DNA from: Cristatella mucedo
Taxonomy: Eukaryota; Bryozoa; Phylactolaemata; Cristatellidae
Direction: 5' to 3'
Length of the DNA stretch: 64,000 nucleotides
NCBI GenBank assembly: GCA_009760855.2
Contig: WPIO01000153.1
Span: 446,001-510,000, forward strand
Of this stretch, positions 24,004 to 36,339 are shown piece by piece; positions within the stretch are counted from its first letter, which is position 1; every line of letters begins with the position of its first letter. A model generated the notes under the pieces. That model had not been told where the DNA came from and made no database searches. It was given only the letters and a program-made list of their open reading frames with translations. The position numbers and the translations under genes are program-made.

Positions 24004-27000
24004 CTGGAAGTAATTTCAGTCAAATTATAGGCAATGAAGAGACTGAGCACCAAATGGCAGCTGAAGCAGACGATCGGCAAATACGGAAAGTCATTCACGG
24101 TTTACTATGCAGCATGTCATCTTTCGAAACAGTAAGGGTCCGTATCGCTGACGTTGCAATCTATCGCAGAATGAAAAGAAAGCTCGCTGTAGTTGGCCAA
24201 GTAACCTGTCGGCAAACCCCGTCTCAAGGATTAGCGATAGATTTACGTGAGAGCTCCAAGCTAGGCTGAGTTGGGTTTTTAGCTAGACTGGCAAGTACAG
24301 TCAGGAAGCCGGTGACGCCAGGTGGCGCCAGTAGAAGTGAAGGCCAGCTTGCCTCTGTACGCGGTGTGGGTGTGGCCTAGGAGTCCTTCAGTGCGCGGTA
24401 CTAAGTACGGTTTGCGCACACCACTTCTCCCGAGGGTCTGTGAATGTGAACGTGAATGTCGTTGCAATTGCTTTTCTAATCCTAGTGCTCAATGGCTGTA
24501 CATTTTTGCCCCGTCATTCATATGTCAACATATTGCCTTTTTTTTAGGAAGTTGCATCGTTTCTATCGATTAGCAAAGTGCTATTACAGAAATTTCTTTT
24601 CTTAACTCGATTTAAAAGACCCACTGATAGTAATATTATTATTACGAAAGAATTTAAGCAAGTATTACAGACAGACAGACGCATATATTGACAAATCATA
24701 TGCAGCAAGACATAGCAAAACAACACCAAATTATGTTGTATCAATCCAACTTGTGGTAGTTTCTGACCGTTGTTCTAATGCGATAAAAATTAGTAACAAA
24801 TTGGCATGAATAAAGTATTATCACACCTCTGACGTCATGAGTATTTCTCAGTTCAACAAACAAATCTCGAAAAACCAAAGTTTAGGCTAGCGCCTTTATT
24901 TTTTCACATAGCCCAAGAATAGTCGTTGTAAAGGGCTGAGTTTAGAAAGCTAGAGAAAAGCAAGAGAAAGCTATTGCAATTTCTTTAAGTTATTGGATTC
25001 GAAAGCTATTCCCACATATGATTCATATAGTAATAATAATAATACACTTGATAAAGCACCCTCAGAGAACTCAATCTCTCTCTAGGCGCATTAAATTCGC
25101 TGCAAAGATAACACGGTCGAATGGTTAGTGGTATCATGCTTGATAAACAGCAAGAATAACATGGTTGTCAGCATGCATAAGCATGTAAAGGACAAATCAC
25201 AGGGACCCACTAAATGCTGTCATAAATAGGTGCGTTTTTAATCCTTTTTTAAATGTGGTCATATCAGGGAATGTCGTGTCGGAAGTCGGGAGTGAGTTCC
25301 AGGCTTTGAGAACATACGAACTACAGGCACGGTCTTCTAAGGGTTTGAGGTGTGTACGAGGTATAGGTAAGCATTTAGATTCCGAAAAGCAGGTGGTACG
25401 ATGCTTGGCCTGGTGTGGCAGTAGATCTGATTGGTATATTCTGGAGCTGAAGAATGAAGGGACCTAAAAGTGAGGACAAAACCTTGAAATTGATCCGTTG
25501 ACTGGTAGCCAGTGTAGGGCGGCGAGAAGTGGTGTGATGTGGCTACTGCGACGCTCACGACATAAAGCCTAGCTGAAGAATTTGGCACCAGCTGTAAGCG
25601 CCTGACTGCACATGCCAGTAGACCAGCAAAAAGTGAGTTACAGAAGTCCAAACGGCGCAAGAAGTCAATGCAGAGCTACTATTAGCTATTTTTTAATTGC
25701 AGCGGTATATATGCTTCACTAGATCGGCTATTACAATCCATTGCAGATGAAACATGTTGATATATTATAACATACGAGCAGCTCACTGTATGTAGACTCA
25801 CTTCGCTGAGTCATAGTTGTTTCCACCCGGAAGACAGCGCTGTGCAATCTTGCCGCTTTATCGAAGAGCACCAACTTGCCACACGTGGCTCAAATGTGCT
25901 ATCCTGCGGCCCGATAGACTTTATCGCTTAGATTTTAGAGATGCATGCACAATTGACATTTCAAAAAATTGATTTAGATACTTCGCATGCAGAGCTTAGT
26001 GCCTGTATTTTTTGAGACCATTAGCATATTTTACAGTTCGAGGTGTAGTTTCTGGTAATTTTACCCAAGCCGTTTTTTTAAACCAGGGAAAACATGGCCT
26101 TGACTTCTGCAGTTCATCAGAAGGTATAACAAACAGCTATCCTTACATCAACGATAGATAATGTTGTCCTTGTTGTCTGTGCCAATTTGCATGCCGATCG
26201 TTTCATTAGTTACTGAGAAATATCAATACATGTGCCATGAGGGAGATAAATCCTATAAAGATGGGGGCATAACTCCCCATGCCTCATACATTTCCACCTT
26301 AGGACGGATTTTGGTACCGCAGACTGGGCCGGCTACTAATTTCCCTTACACAACACTATATAGATGTTTGACTAAATTCACATTTGCAGATAGAACTGGA
26401 CCATGGTACTATGCAATTCAAACTGGAGTACCTACAGCAGATTTCTGGTAAAATTTATAGTGCATTTTTTAGGATTCTCAAAATGACTTTAGTTTAATTC
26501 ATTGAAAACTCTCCATTTAGAAAGGAAATGCTAAATTGAAGACTTATTTTAAATTTAATCTCTATAGGAGCTACCCACAATTTATTACGGTACTCATTGG
26601 TTGGCAGTACATTTAGGTATTGGACTTTGCCGATCGTTTTAATAAGAGTGTATATACGTTATGATACCGCAGTGTGAGGCTAACTTAAAGCACTGCTAAA
26701 AGATAGTTTAATAAGGAATTTATGCTTAGTGAAACCGATTTTGATGCGATTTTCTGACGATTTAATTAGATTGGGAAGGGTTTCCGTTTACTTCAGAAAT
26801 TGGTCTTACCAGTCATCTTTATTATTTGTCTAGTCGAGCTCCCGCAAAAAAATCCCACTGCTTCTCATATTCATGTCCTCAGTGCAGCCTCAATTGTGTA
26901 GCTGAAGATATAGCAATAGGCGTAAGTGAAAAAACTGGATTCCCAGCTTCTCAGTGAAACGACACTTGGATTATGTGCTGCGAACTGACCATCAGTAGAA

Positions 27001-27365
27001 CAAAAGTAGCAGCTTAGACAGCAGACGAGGACGCAATCAGGAAAAGCAGTAGTAGGTTTTCGTGTCTAACCTCCGCTTATATTCAATTGCTATCGGATGC
27101 ATTGATAAAAACATGTAGCGAGTTTTCAGTCAGTGATAAGAAATTACATTTTTTTCCCGTGCCCTTTTTATAATAGTAATATTAGCTTAACTAATTAAAG
27201 ATGCATTATCAATATACTTGTAAATTGCAATCAAGCGCTTCCAGTAAATCGTTATGTAAAACCGGGATTAAATTATTACATGGGTTTTTCGAATACAAGC
27301 TTAATACCAGTTATCTCGCGGGTGATAAACCAGTTATTTCGCGGGTGATAACAGAATAGAGTTAC
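24004..27365. other. Intron within propeller C (type 1 to type 2)
   Basis: This intron holds a LINE 3' fragment (25045-25665) and a small GC-richer patch with GGTGACGCCAGGTGGCGCCA near 24310. A 96-codon plus-strand open frame at 26161-26451 has no recognisable domain and no splice context; it is probably incidental. Confidence 0.6.
25045..25665 (-). mobile_element. LINE 3' end fragment, degenerate
   Basis: This is a minus-strand copy. The hairpin tail is at the low-coordinate end (25050-25100), followed by a shortened 3' UTR. RT C-terminal codons run to about 25660 (RRLDFCNSLFAGLLACAVRR) with frameshifts. Confidence 0.82.
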
Positions 27366-27584
27366 CGCAGCGGGTCGGCCAGCATCGACAAATTGTGTCT
27401 TGGGAGTAGTCCGCCCAGTAGATGAACTGCTCAGCAGGGTCGTAGCTGACTCCCACCATAGACGACATTTTCATAGCTAGAATACTTTGGCCAAGGTATC
27501 TTAGTATAGCACGTGTAACGTTTACTGGTATCATACGCAGACCTTTATATTGAAATATAATGAGAACGTCGTGGAGTCCGGCAG
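27366..27584 (-). CDS. LRP-like YWTD propeller C, exon type 1
   Basis: This exon is 219 nt, phase 1-1. The acceptor is a strong T run (TTTTTTTTTAG|CTGC) and the donor is CTGCG|GTAACT. The entry strand is AGLHDVLIIFQYKGLRMIPV. The blade is VSYDPAEQFIYWAD, followed by ICRCWPTRC. As in propeller B, the usual LDGSG end is replaced by a cysteine-containing loop. The parallels to 46496-46705 (DVLIIF/NVIIVS, VSYDP.E.FIYW.D) suggest the two arose by duplication. It joins 23802-24003 through G plus AA, giving E. The 11.5-kb intron upstream holds a rearranged LINE and a GC-rich island. Confidence 0.87.
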
Positions 27585-27702
27585 CTAAAAAAAAAGTACT
27601 CAGCTTATTCCCCTGCTCACTTGATAAAAATAATTCATGTTATGCACAACTATAGATTACCAATGCGTGCAATAAGTAGTCAAGCCAAATGAGGCAGCTG
27701 CA

Positions 27703-27790
27703 CTCCCATGGGACTGCAAACGAGGCTGCACCTCCACGTGACTGCCAACGAGGCTGCACCTCCACGTGACTGCAAACGAGGCTGCTCTCG
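27703..27790. repeat. 28-bp tandem repeat, about three copies
   Basis: The unit CGAGGCTGCACCTCCACGTG plus ACTGCAAA is repeated, with the first copy diverged (CTCCCATGGGACTGC). Confidence 0.85.
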
Positions 27791-28026
27791 TTGATAGCCA
27801 CGCCATCAGGCATTTGGCTTCAGTTCGTTATGGATGTCAAAATTATATTGAGCTGAAAACCTGCTTGCGAGTAGACTGACTCAACTAGCTGCAATTAGTA
27901 AGCTGCATTAACTCGGATGCTATGCTGGTAGACAAGCACGAGAATGCCACCAGCCGAAGATTTCAAGCGAATTAAGGTGAATTGGCGCGAAATCTTAGAA
28001 CGGCCGACAGGAGTTCTTAGCGTTTA

Positions 28027-28067
28027 TACGGCCGTCATGTTCTAGGTATTAGAGAATGACGAACGTA
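28027..28067. repeat. 41-bp hairpin, copy 1
   Basis: TACGGCCGTCAT pairs with ATGACGAACGTA (two mismatches) around a 17-bp centre that includes CTAGGTATTAGAGA. A sister copy lies at 28163-28203. Confidence 0.8.
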
Positions 28068-28162
28068 AAAGGTCTAAGCATTTATACAGTTCCAAGTTCT
28101 AAGTTCAAAAGTTCCAAAGGTCCAAGTTCTAAGTTCTAAAGCTCTAAAGTTCTATGCGCTTA

Positions 28163-28203
28163 TACGGCGGTCATTTTCTAGGTATTAGAGAATGACGGCC
28201 GTA
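28163..28203. repeat. 41-bp hairpin, copy 2
   Basis: TACGGCGGTCAT pairs with ATGACGGCCGTA around the same centre as copy 1. The 95 bp between the two copies consist of irregular AAGTTCTAAGTTC / AAAGTTC repeats. Confidence 0.8.
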
Positions 28204-30328
28204 AAGTATTCGGGATTCAGCTTAAGCAGCTCAAGACAGAGACTGCCCGTCAGGAGAAGCGAGACGCTCCGAAGCTGCGAAGGTGACAAAGAGAGCCACA
28301 GCTGATTCCACATCGTTGCTAAGCAACGTACCGTCCGCTCTTCTGCGTCAAGTTGCACCTGTGCCTCAAGTCAGAATTTAGATCCATTGGAAACCGCGAC
28401 CCTTTGCTCCAGTGTTCCCACAGGAAACCAGTGTGCCCATCACTCCGATAGACATTGTGACACGTGACCAAGCCGACAGCCAAGACACCTTCACGGATGC
28501 AGCGAACGTGAGACTAAGGAGTGCCCTTTGGGTGCAAGCTTCCATTCCTGGTGTCCGTTAGCTGAGTCTTAAATAATCCTGTCACTTTACCAAAAACTCC
28601 AAACGATGAGCCATGTCAAACACAGGCTTGCTGACGCTTTAAAAAGTCCGAGTTTTAAGCTAATTTAAGCCGATTTCAAAGGTTGCTTACAATTCTATAT
28701 TCGGAAACCTATAAAAATCCAGGGCTTTGCTTTATCACTCGAAAAAATGAAGCCGGATGCATCCAAGGCGGATGTATGGAATGGCAAACAACAAGGTAGA
28801 CCTGACTAGTCTGAGGACACGAAGATTCGGCCAACGAGGAAACTAACTGGTCACGTGGGCTAGCCCCCCCCCCGGTGTGGAGCTTTACGTATTAAAAAAA
28901 ACAACTCAAGCTTTATTTCATGAATTACGGGCAGCTTTCAGATCTGCGGGTTTCCAGCTAGGACTAACAGTTATGTAGTTGCTACAGATAACCAACTAGC
29001 AATCAAGACACAGATGCGTTTCTGTGAAAGACTAGCAGCCGAAATATTTATACAATTCAGTCTGACACAACCTTTCTGGGCACTATTAATCTTTAACAAT
29101 TTAAATTAAATTACTCAAGCTAATACGAACTATCGTCAAAACTAAAATTACGTTGACACATGCGATTTCGTTAAATTTCTGGAAAGAGCTTTCTTAAATA
29201 AAGAAAACAAATTAAGATTAAAATGAAAAAAATGGATGTGCGTTGTGTCTTCCTGAAATTTCTACTGTTATATATCAATGATTAAATTGAAATTTGACTT
29301 TATAAGATGTTTCTGAAGCATTTATTGCTCTTGAGAATATTTAATTGATGTATGGTTTACAGTAGCACTGTCTCAGTATTGATGTTGAGCTGCAAGGTTC
29401 GCCAACGATATCTAATTTAATTTGTTAAATAATTCTGTTTCATCAAAAAATGGTCATCTTTTCTCAATAAGTCAATAGACAAGCGTGGGCTTGTATTACC
29501 TAAAAGCTAAAACGATATTTTCATAAAGTTAATATAGGTTTATGCCAACTCTAAAATGATACATGATACAAGTATATGCAATGGCAAAAAACATGACATA
29601 TTATAAGCTTAAAACGAGAAGAGAATAACCTTACTGTTTAAGCCGAACAAGCTTAGCTTTTATAAACTTTTTTGCAGTTGGTGTAATTAAGATTGGCTGG
29701 AAAACCGGTAGAAATAGTAAATTCTACTCACTGCCTGCTTGACTCCATGTAGTTAGCTCTTTTTCCTTCACCGAGTCTTAAAAATAGTTTAAGAACGATA
29801 AACCATATCTTAAAGTCTGGATACTTATTCTGTGAGAATGGTTAAATTAATAGAGGTTGTGTTTTGGTAATTATTTTTTATGTGCTTATGGGTGCTTAAA
29901 AGCTGTACAATTTACAAATCACTAATTAACAGACAATCTGAATAGCACGTTCTATACATGTGACTAGATTTTACCTAGAATAATAACTGGGAGATTTTGT
30001 TCTCAATTAGTTCGAAGTTAATCACTTACACGTAGAAAATCTTTTATTTTCACATTACCATTAATTTAATAGCAGCCGGTTGTGACTAAAAGTTAGCGGT
30101 TTCTAAATGTGACAGTAATTTCCGCAAATGCTTTAATACAAATTTGTAATATTTCTACATGTAGCCACTAAATATAGGCTGTTATCTACTCATCGCCAAT
30201 GTTTTGATTGCCCGAGGGTCAGATATTTGTCTTAATAGAAAGAAAAACTATCGACTTCTATATTTTAGCATTTCAAGCATTTGCATTGTTAAAGTAAGTC
30301 TTTTGCTAAGCGCGGAAAGTTAACTAAT

Positions 30329-31807
30329 GGCTTTAGAGATAATACCTCCACAGAATCAGTATTGCTTACGGTGTACAATGACCTACGTAGGAATGCAGAC
30401 CTTCTACCATTCCTATCAAAGACACTGGAATAGGTCGTGGCAGACCAGCTGAACTCACATACCGAAACTTTGAACCTTGCTAGTAACTTCCAGTTTGGCT
30501 TTAGAGCTAATCACTCCACAGAGTCAACATTGCTTCGGGTATACAATGACCTACTTAGGAATGTAGACGTGAGTAGAGTGTCTCTGCTTGTTTTGCTCGA
30601 TCTTTCGGCAGCTTTTGATACCATCGATCACAAAGTTCTTCTAGAGCGCCTCTCATTACGCCTGGGCATCACTGGCATAGGTCTACAATCGTTCAGGTCC
30701 TATCTCAGTGGGAGACTCCAGAGTATTGATGTGAATGGACAAAGATCATCTGAAGTACTTCTGAAATATGGAGTACCTCAGGGCTCAGTGCTAGGTCCGG
30801 TTCTTTTCACGGTATATGCGCTGCCTCTTGCTGATGTGATTGCCAAGCACAATCTAGGCTTTCACTTCTATGCGGATGACACTCAGTTGTACCTTTTTTT
30901 TGATCCCTCCCAGCCTTCGAGCACCTCAAATTCTCTCAACTCACTTGCTGCATGTATTGATGACATCCGCACATGGTTGGAAGCAAATTTTCTAAAACTA
31001 AACGATGATAAAACTAGCTTACTAATTATGGGCACACCCAGTGTGATTCAGAAATTAGAAACAGTGACGCTCAAAATTGGCTCTTCCAGCTTATCTCCCG
31101 TTGAATCAGCTCGAAACCTAGGTGTCATGTTCCAAAGTGACCTCTCGTTAGACAACCGCATCAGCTCTACCATCAAGTCTGCCCACTTTCAGCTACATAA
31201 CATTGTGAAAATTCGGGCTTGTTTACATAAGGATACCACGTCTAAGTTAGTCCATGCATTCGTGACATTCCGTCTTGACTTCTGAAACTCGCTGCTTGCT
31301 GGCCCACTGGCCTGTGCAATCAGGCAATTACAGTTGGTGCAAAAGTTCGCATCTAGGCTTATCTGTCGTGAGCGTCGCAGGTGCCACATCACACCACTTC
31401 TCGCCGACCTGCACTGGCTACCAGTCAAGCAACGGGTTGATATCAAGGTTTTGCCGCTTACTTTTAGGTCACTTCATCCTTTGGCTCAAGCGTATCTCTC
31501 AGATCTTCCTCCCCCAAACAGGTAAATCGTCGTACCACCCACTTTACTGAATCTCTACGTTTACCAATACCTTGTAAAAACCTCAATCCTTTTGGAGACC
31601 TGCATTTAGTGGTTATGCTCCCAAAGCCTGGAACTTCCTCCCGACTTGTGTCACACCATCCCCGACTTGACCAAATTTAAAAATAACTTAAAAACTCACC
31701 TATTTCGGACAGCGTTTAGTTGGTCCCTGTGATTCGTCCTCCATGTGCTTATGCGTGCTGACACCGTGCATGCAGCCACTAACCACACTTGCATGCTGAC
31801 CTTGTGC
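30329..31807 (+). mobile_element. L2/CR1-like LINE, rearranged, with RT block
   Basis: This is a plus-strand LINE copy. The RT runs from about 30401 (LLPFLSKTLE, then an in-frame TAG, then VVADQLN). Its longest open part is 30437-31285 (282 codons) with LLVLLDLSAAFDTIDHK, KYGVPQGSVLGP and FYADDTQLYLFF. It is ended by a TGA where sister copies have Cys (RLDF*NSLLAG). The C-terminal domain continues out of frame to about 31720. Upstream, 30329-30400 is an extra 72-bp copy of the stretch at 30497-30568. The 3' UTR breaks off at about 31807, before the hairpin tail, and runs straight into GC-rich DNA. Defective. Confidence 0.9.
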
Positions 31808-33110
31808 AGCGAGACGACACGGAAACGCCGAGCGGTGCTTCAACCTTCGCGTATTCCGCACGTGCTCGCAGCGCAATAGCACGCGTCCTTTCAACTCCGT
31901 CCCTCCGTCCGCGTTCCGGTTCCCAACCTCCGTCCGCGTTTCGGTTGACCTTCCCGTCCGCTTGCCCCGTCCTGCCAGCCACCAGGCGGGCTGGCTCGCG
32001 TCGACGGCGGGCTAGCCCGCCTGCTGCGCCGCGTCAAGGGCGAGCCAGCGATCAGCAAGCGGAGTTTTCAAAAAGAAATGCCGGTACATTAACAAATATG
32101 TATAAATTAATAATTTATTTACTTATGTATACATTAACGGACTGCGCCATCCTATCAAACGCGCCAGATCTAAGACGGTCTGTGGGGTGTTGCTAGTGCA
32201 ATTGTCCAACAATTATGCACTGTGAGCTTGATAGCTGCAACTCGATTAAGAACTAAGAGCTTTGCTGCTGAGTTGTAACGCTTGTATGAGAGCCGAGATA
32301 TGCCGCGACTTATATTCTTCATATTGCATAATTGTGTACGATAGTGATTATTGTGTGACTTATGACCTGGCTGCTATATTGGGCCTGTGCCTGACCTCAG
32401 TCACTCTCCTGGAGCAATGATCTGCCGGTCGGCGAGTCTAGCGCTGAGCGTGCTGTAAGCATGTTATCGAGTTAGCTGGAAGTCAAATGTGTGTGTCCGC
32501 CGTAACAAAATCAGTCTATTGCTGTGGTTTAACTAATGCGATTTTGTTGCTAGTGCTGAGAGCGCACAATGTCAAGTTGCGTGTTTGCATCGTTTGAGTA
32601 TACTTCATGACTCGGCACTAAAGACACCACTGGAACTCGTGTCTTTCGTGGTCGGTTATGGAGAAGACGTGTCTCATAATTTAAGAGCTGCCTTGCAAAT
32701 TCTTCTTATCTGAGCTGTATCAGCTGTAAGCTGCGAACGTTTTTTTTAGCAAACGGAAGGTAATTCCGTTTTATCCTAGAGCATCAATTGGGCAAGATGG
32801 ACTCTTCGACTTGGTTTTGTTAAGCGCGTTGTTTTTCGCTTCTTTTATGGTGGAGCTATTTTGCAGCAATTTTCTACAGGTGGAGGGGCGCAAATTGTAG
32901 CTCATCGTCTCTGGTGGCCGAAAGGTCTCGCTACACCTCTGAATGTTGGAAGTACGAGGCATGCTATACACGAACAGTTATAGCAAAGAAAGATGGCGAT
33001 TATTCAGCACTGACTCAGCCTTTTCTCATCGAGTGAATGAGCACACGAGTTCGTCGTTGGGCACTGTCGGGTTTCCATAGGAATAGAGGGCAGCTCAGGT
33101 CGCCGCACCG

Positions 33111-33165
33111 CTGTAATGTTATGTAATGTAATGTACTGTAATGTAATGTAATGTACTGTAATGCA
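33111..33165. repeat. (TAATG)n microsatellite
   Basis: GTAATG/GTACTG pentamer-like repeats leading into a dispersed-repeat copy at 33165. Confidence 0.85.
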
Positions 33166-33308
33166 ATGTATTTCCGTCTGTAACTCCCCAAAGTCATACA
33201 GACCTGGTGGGTGTGACGCAGGAGAGTTTTGTATAGCGCACTCACAGCCTGAGCGGCTTTCGCTACCAAATGCGTACCGAAGGCCGCTTAGGCTGTGAGT
33301 GCGCTATA
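33150..33308. repeat. Dispersed repeat R3, copy 2 plus inverted end
   Basis: Positions 33150-33268 (plus) match 22515-22634. Positions 33272-33308 are an inverted copy of the R3 end (TGCGTACCGAAGGCCGCTTA, then GGCTGTGAGTGCGCTATA). The result is a near-perfect palindrome at the end of the element, inside the larger foldback 32854-33489. Confidence 0.78.
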
Positions 33309-33653
33309 TTATATTATATATATATATATATTGTTTATTATACTATATGTTATATTAATATATATTATTCATGTATAGCATGTCTTGTCCTGCCAACATT
33401 CAGAGGTGTAGCGAGACCTTTCGGTAACCGGAGACGAGGAGCTACAAATTGCGCCCCATCCACTTGTGAAACATTGCTGCAAAATAGCTGCGAGGACGGA
33501 CGGTGAGAAGCGGCCAAATGTCAAACGTGAAACGTAAATGCCCCGCCCTCCGCAGTCTCCACGGCTGCTCTCGTCTTGAGAACGCTACGCATTTGCCTCC
33601 GCGATTAGAGCTGACTGAGACTTTAAAATCGCCGACCACCTTGGAAAGTGTGG

Positions 33654-33690
33654 GACGCGACGCGACGCGACGCGACGCGACGCGACGCAC
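33654..33690. repeat. (GCGAC)n short tandem repeat
   Basis: About seven GACGC units in a GC-rich island. CG-rich repeats of this kind are otherwise absent from the window. Confidence 0.9.
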
Positions 33691-34289
33691 TGCTAAGGAG
33701 CTTGCTGCGTGGTGTATGTGCTTCGGGAAAACGGATTCGTTCGATCGTGCCCAGAGAAAGGCCGATACCTACGTAGACGTGGAAAAGCGCCGCCCGGAAA
33801 GGGCCGAATTAGGCGCCGTCCACAACGAGGCTGAAGCCTCTGCAAAGACCTAGGGCAGCGTCCGGAGAATATTGCAATGTGACCCGCACACCAAAGCGGC
33901 GAGCCAGCCCGGTAAAGTAGCGGCGGCGAGCTGCTCGGTGGACGGAAATAGAAAAAAAAGCACTTGATACTTTACGACCTATTCAGTAGGCGTTCTATTA
34001 TTTCGAGTAAATTAAAGCGCAGTGCCGAAGCTCTTCGTTCGCGTCCCTCCGGAGGTCAGGTTAGTGAACCGAATCGAGGGTTGGAATTGTCGAGGACGGC
34101 GAAGGAGCACAGATCAGCAGGCAAGCTACGATGGCTTGATCAAAACGCGAAAACGGCTTACTAGAAATATCTCAAGTATGACTGAAAAATTGGGTGGAAT
34201 GAACCCTCCGGCCCTTCGGCCATCGTCAAGGGAAGCCGAGTGCTATCCTCCGCCGCTGGCACAATAATGAGAATGATAGTCATAACAGT

Positions 34290-34790
34290 GCACTTGATAA
34301 AGCACCCTGAGAGAACTGAATCTCTTTCTAAGCGCTTTAAAATTGCCGAAAAGCAAACTTGATTGAACGGTGAGTGGTATCATGCTTGATAAACAACACG
34401 AATAACATGGTTAGGGATGACATGCACAGGGTCAGCATGAAAGTGTGGCTAGTGGCAGCATGCACAGTATCAGCACGCATAAGCACATAAAGAACGAATC
34501 ACAGGGACCCACTAAATGCTGTCCTAAATAGGTGAGTTTTTAAGTTCTTTGTAAATTTGGTCAAGTCTGGGGATATTGCGATGCAAGTCGGGAGTGAGTT
34601 CCAGGCTTTGGGAGCATACGAGCTAAATGCACTATCTACAAAGGATTTGAGTTTGTACGAGGTATTGGTAAGCAGTTAGATTCCGAAAAGCGCGTGGTGC
34701 GATGCTTGGCCTGGTGGGTGAGTTGATCTGAGAGGTAGGCTGGAGCCAAGGAATAAAGGGACCTAAAAGTGGGCGACATTGACCTTGAAT
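34290..34790 (-). mobile_element. LINE 3' end fragment
   Basis: This is a minus-strand 3' terminus. The hairpin tail is at 34295-34345, then a full 3' UTR with GCATGC blocks. RT C-terminal codons follow (SLAPAYLSDQLTHQAKHRTT, RFSESNCLPIPRTN) up to about 34790. Its 3' end faces the GC-rich island 31808-34265, opposite the LINE at 30329-31807. Confidence 0.85.
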
Positions 34791-36339
34791 TTAGTCCCAT
34801 TACAAGGAAAATGGCGGCTCCCCTGCTGAACGAGTCATTCACTCAGTATTCTCCGTGTGTACAGCCCAAAATATGCTCCAAACCCAACTCAAAAGCCAGG
34901 TGGCTTCTATCTGGTATTTCAAACAGTCCTCACGCACCATTGAGTGCGTCGGCAATAGTTATTAAGCCTACAGATATTAGCAATAAGTATTAACCTTACA
35001 GAGCGCCTACGCGGATCGGCTATATAAAAGCAATCGCAAACGAAAGGATTCATCTGCGAACCTTTCTTTCAGAGCAACCGGCGACGAGTAGACTAAATGC
35101 CGATAGGTGGTTAGTGTGAAGGCAGACGCGAGTGGGCTCGATGACGTCAGATGGCTGCAGTGCTGGCGAAAGCGATCTAAAGCAGCATGCAAGAGACAGA
35201 TAGAGGATGAGCTAAAATCGTTTTGGTATCTCACTCAGAGCCCTTAAACACTCGGAAATAAGAGGCGTGATAGTGGTAGCCATGGAACTCAAGGCGGACT
35301 AGATGAGTTGAGCTCCTGCGTTTCTCGCCTCTGGACACCGAGCGCTACCAGAGCTTGTGTCTTTTGCAAAAGTTAAATAAACAAATAAATAAATGAATAC
35401 TTTACAAATAAATAAACTTTTATTTTGGGAAAATAAAAGTTCTCAATTGCTTCAACTACGGAAATAAAAGCAGCTAAGACCTGTCTACAGAATATCTTCT
35501 TTTTTCAATTTGACCACAGAGTCGATGCACTTTGACATGCCAATTAATAGCGCTAGTTATGCTTCCCGCTTGGGCCCAACCGAGCCAGTAAACGCACCAC
35601 CTTACTCCAGCTTCAGCTTCCACCGCTGAGCGCTGGTTGCAACCATAGCTTCGCCTAGTGCTAGTAACTTCGCTATGAGCCACGCTCGTGCCTGCAGCTA
35701 TTTATGTTTCGCTATCGGCAACTCCAATATTTAATTGAAGTGAATTGCATTTCTAGTGGCAGCAGCTGCTGCTGCCAGAGATCTTGATAAGTACGTTTCT
35801 CCTTTAGGAAAGGCACTAGCTGCAAGCATTGGGCCAAGGGGTGCACGCTTAGTATTTCCAAAACTTTTTCGAGCCATTTAGCGAGCTCTCCATCACCTAC
35901 TTCTGCGAACTAAATTAATGACTACATTAAATTTTAGTGCAATATAAAAAAACAAATTATCAGCAGGACTGCTATAAGCTCCGAGGTCATTATTAAAGTA
36001 TACATGAGGAAATTCCGCTGAATGCGTCGCAAGTCCTTAGAAAATATATAACTTTATTCTTTACAGTACCCGTAACCTGTTAGCCTTTACCGAGACCTAG
36101 CCGAAGTTAATCAACTGCCCAAGCAATGACTGAATCCAGCCTGACTGTTTCTCTTTCTTGCTTACCCATATATTAGTTATTAGAAGTAGTATCTTTACAT
36201 TGACAACGGTTTCTCCCTGCGTTTAAAAACGTGTGCAGCCTTGAAGCAAACTCTTGGAGCAGCATATTATAAATATTTCGAATATATGTATATATATATA
36301 TATATTAGCATGATAGCAGCATTATATATTTCAAATCTC

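Larger units (their letters stand above)
32854..33489. repeat. Foldback element with 117/118-bp inverted arms
   Basis: The left arm 32854-32970 and right arm 33372-33489 are inverted copies of each other at roughly 85% identity. For example, AAAGGTCTCGCTACACCTCT in the left arm is the complement of AGAGGTGTAGCGAGACCTTT in the right. The 401-bp centre contains a dispersed-repeat copy (33150-33268) and a second inverted copy of its end (33272-33308). No ORF resembling a transposase was seen. Confidence 0.85.
31808..34265. other. GC-rich intronic island
   Basis: This segment is clearly richer in GC and CpG than its surroundings, notably at 31808-32060 and 33490-34120. It sits between two LINE 3' ends that face each other (30329-31807 plus, 34290-34790 minus). 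It contains the foldback 32854-33489 and the GACGC repeat. Open frames such as 31789-32196 and 33503-33853 have no recognisable domain, and their length is what CpG-rich DNA gives by chance. It could be an unclassified transposon, a CpG island or a recent insertion. Confidence 0.5.

Noticed and set aside
31789-32196. 135-codon plus-strand open frame
   Set aside because: Starts in LINE 3' UTR and runs into CpG-rich DNA; Arg/Ser/Ala-rich composition as expected by chance.
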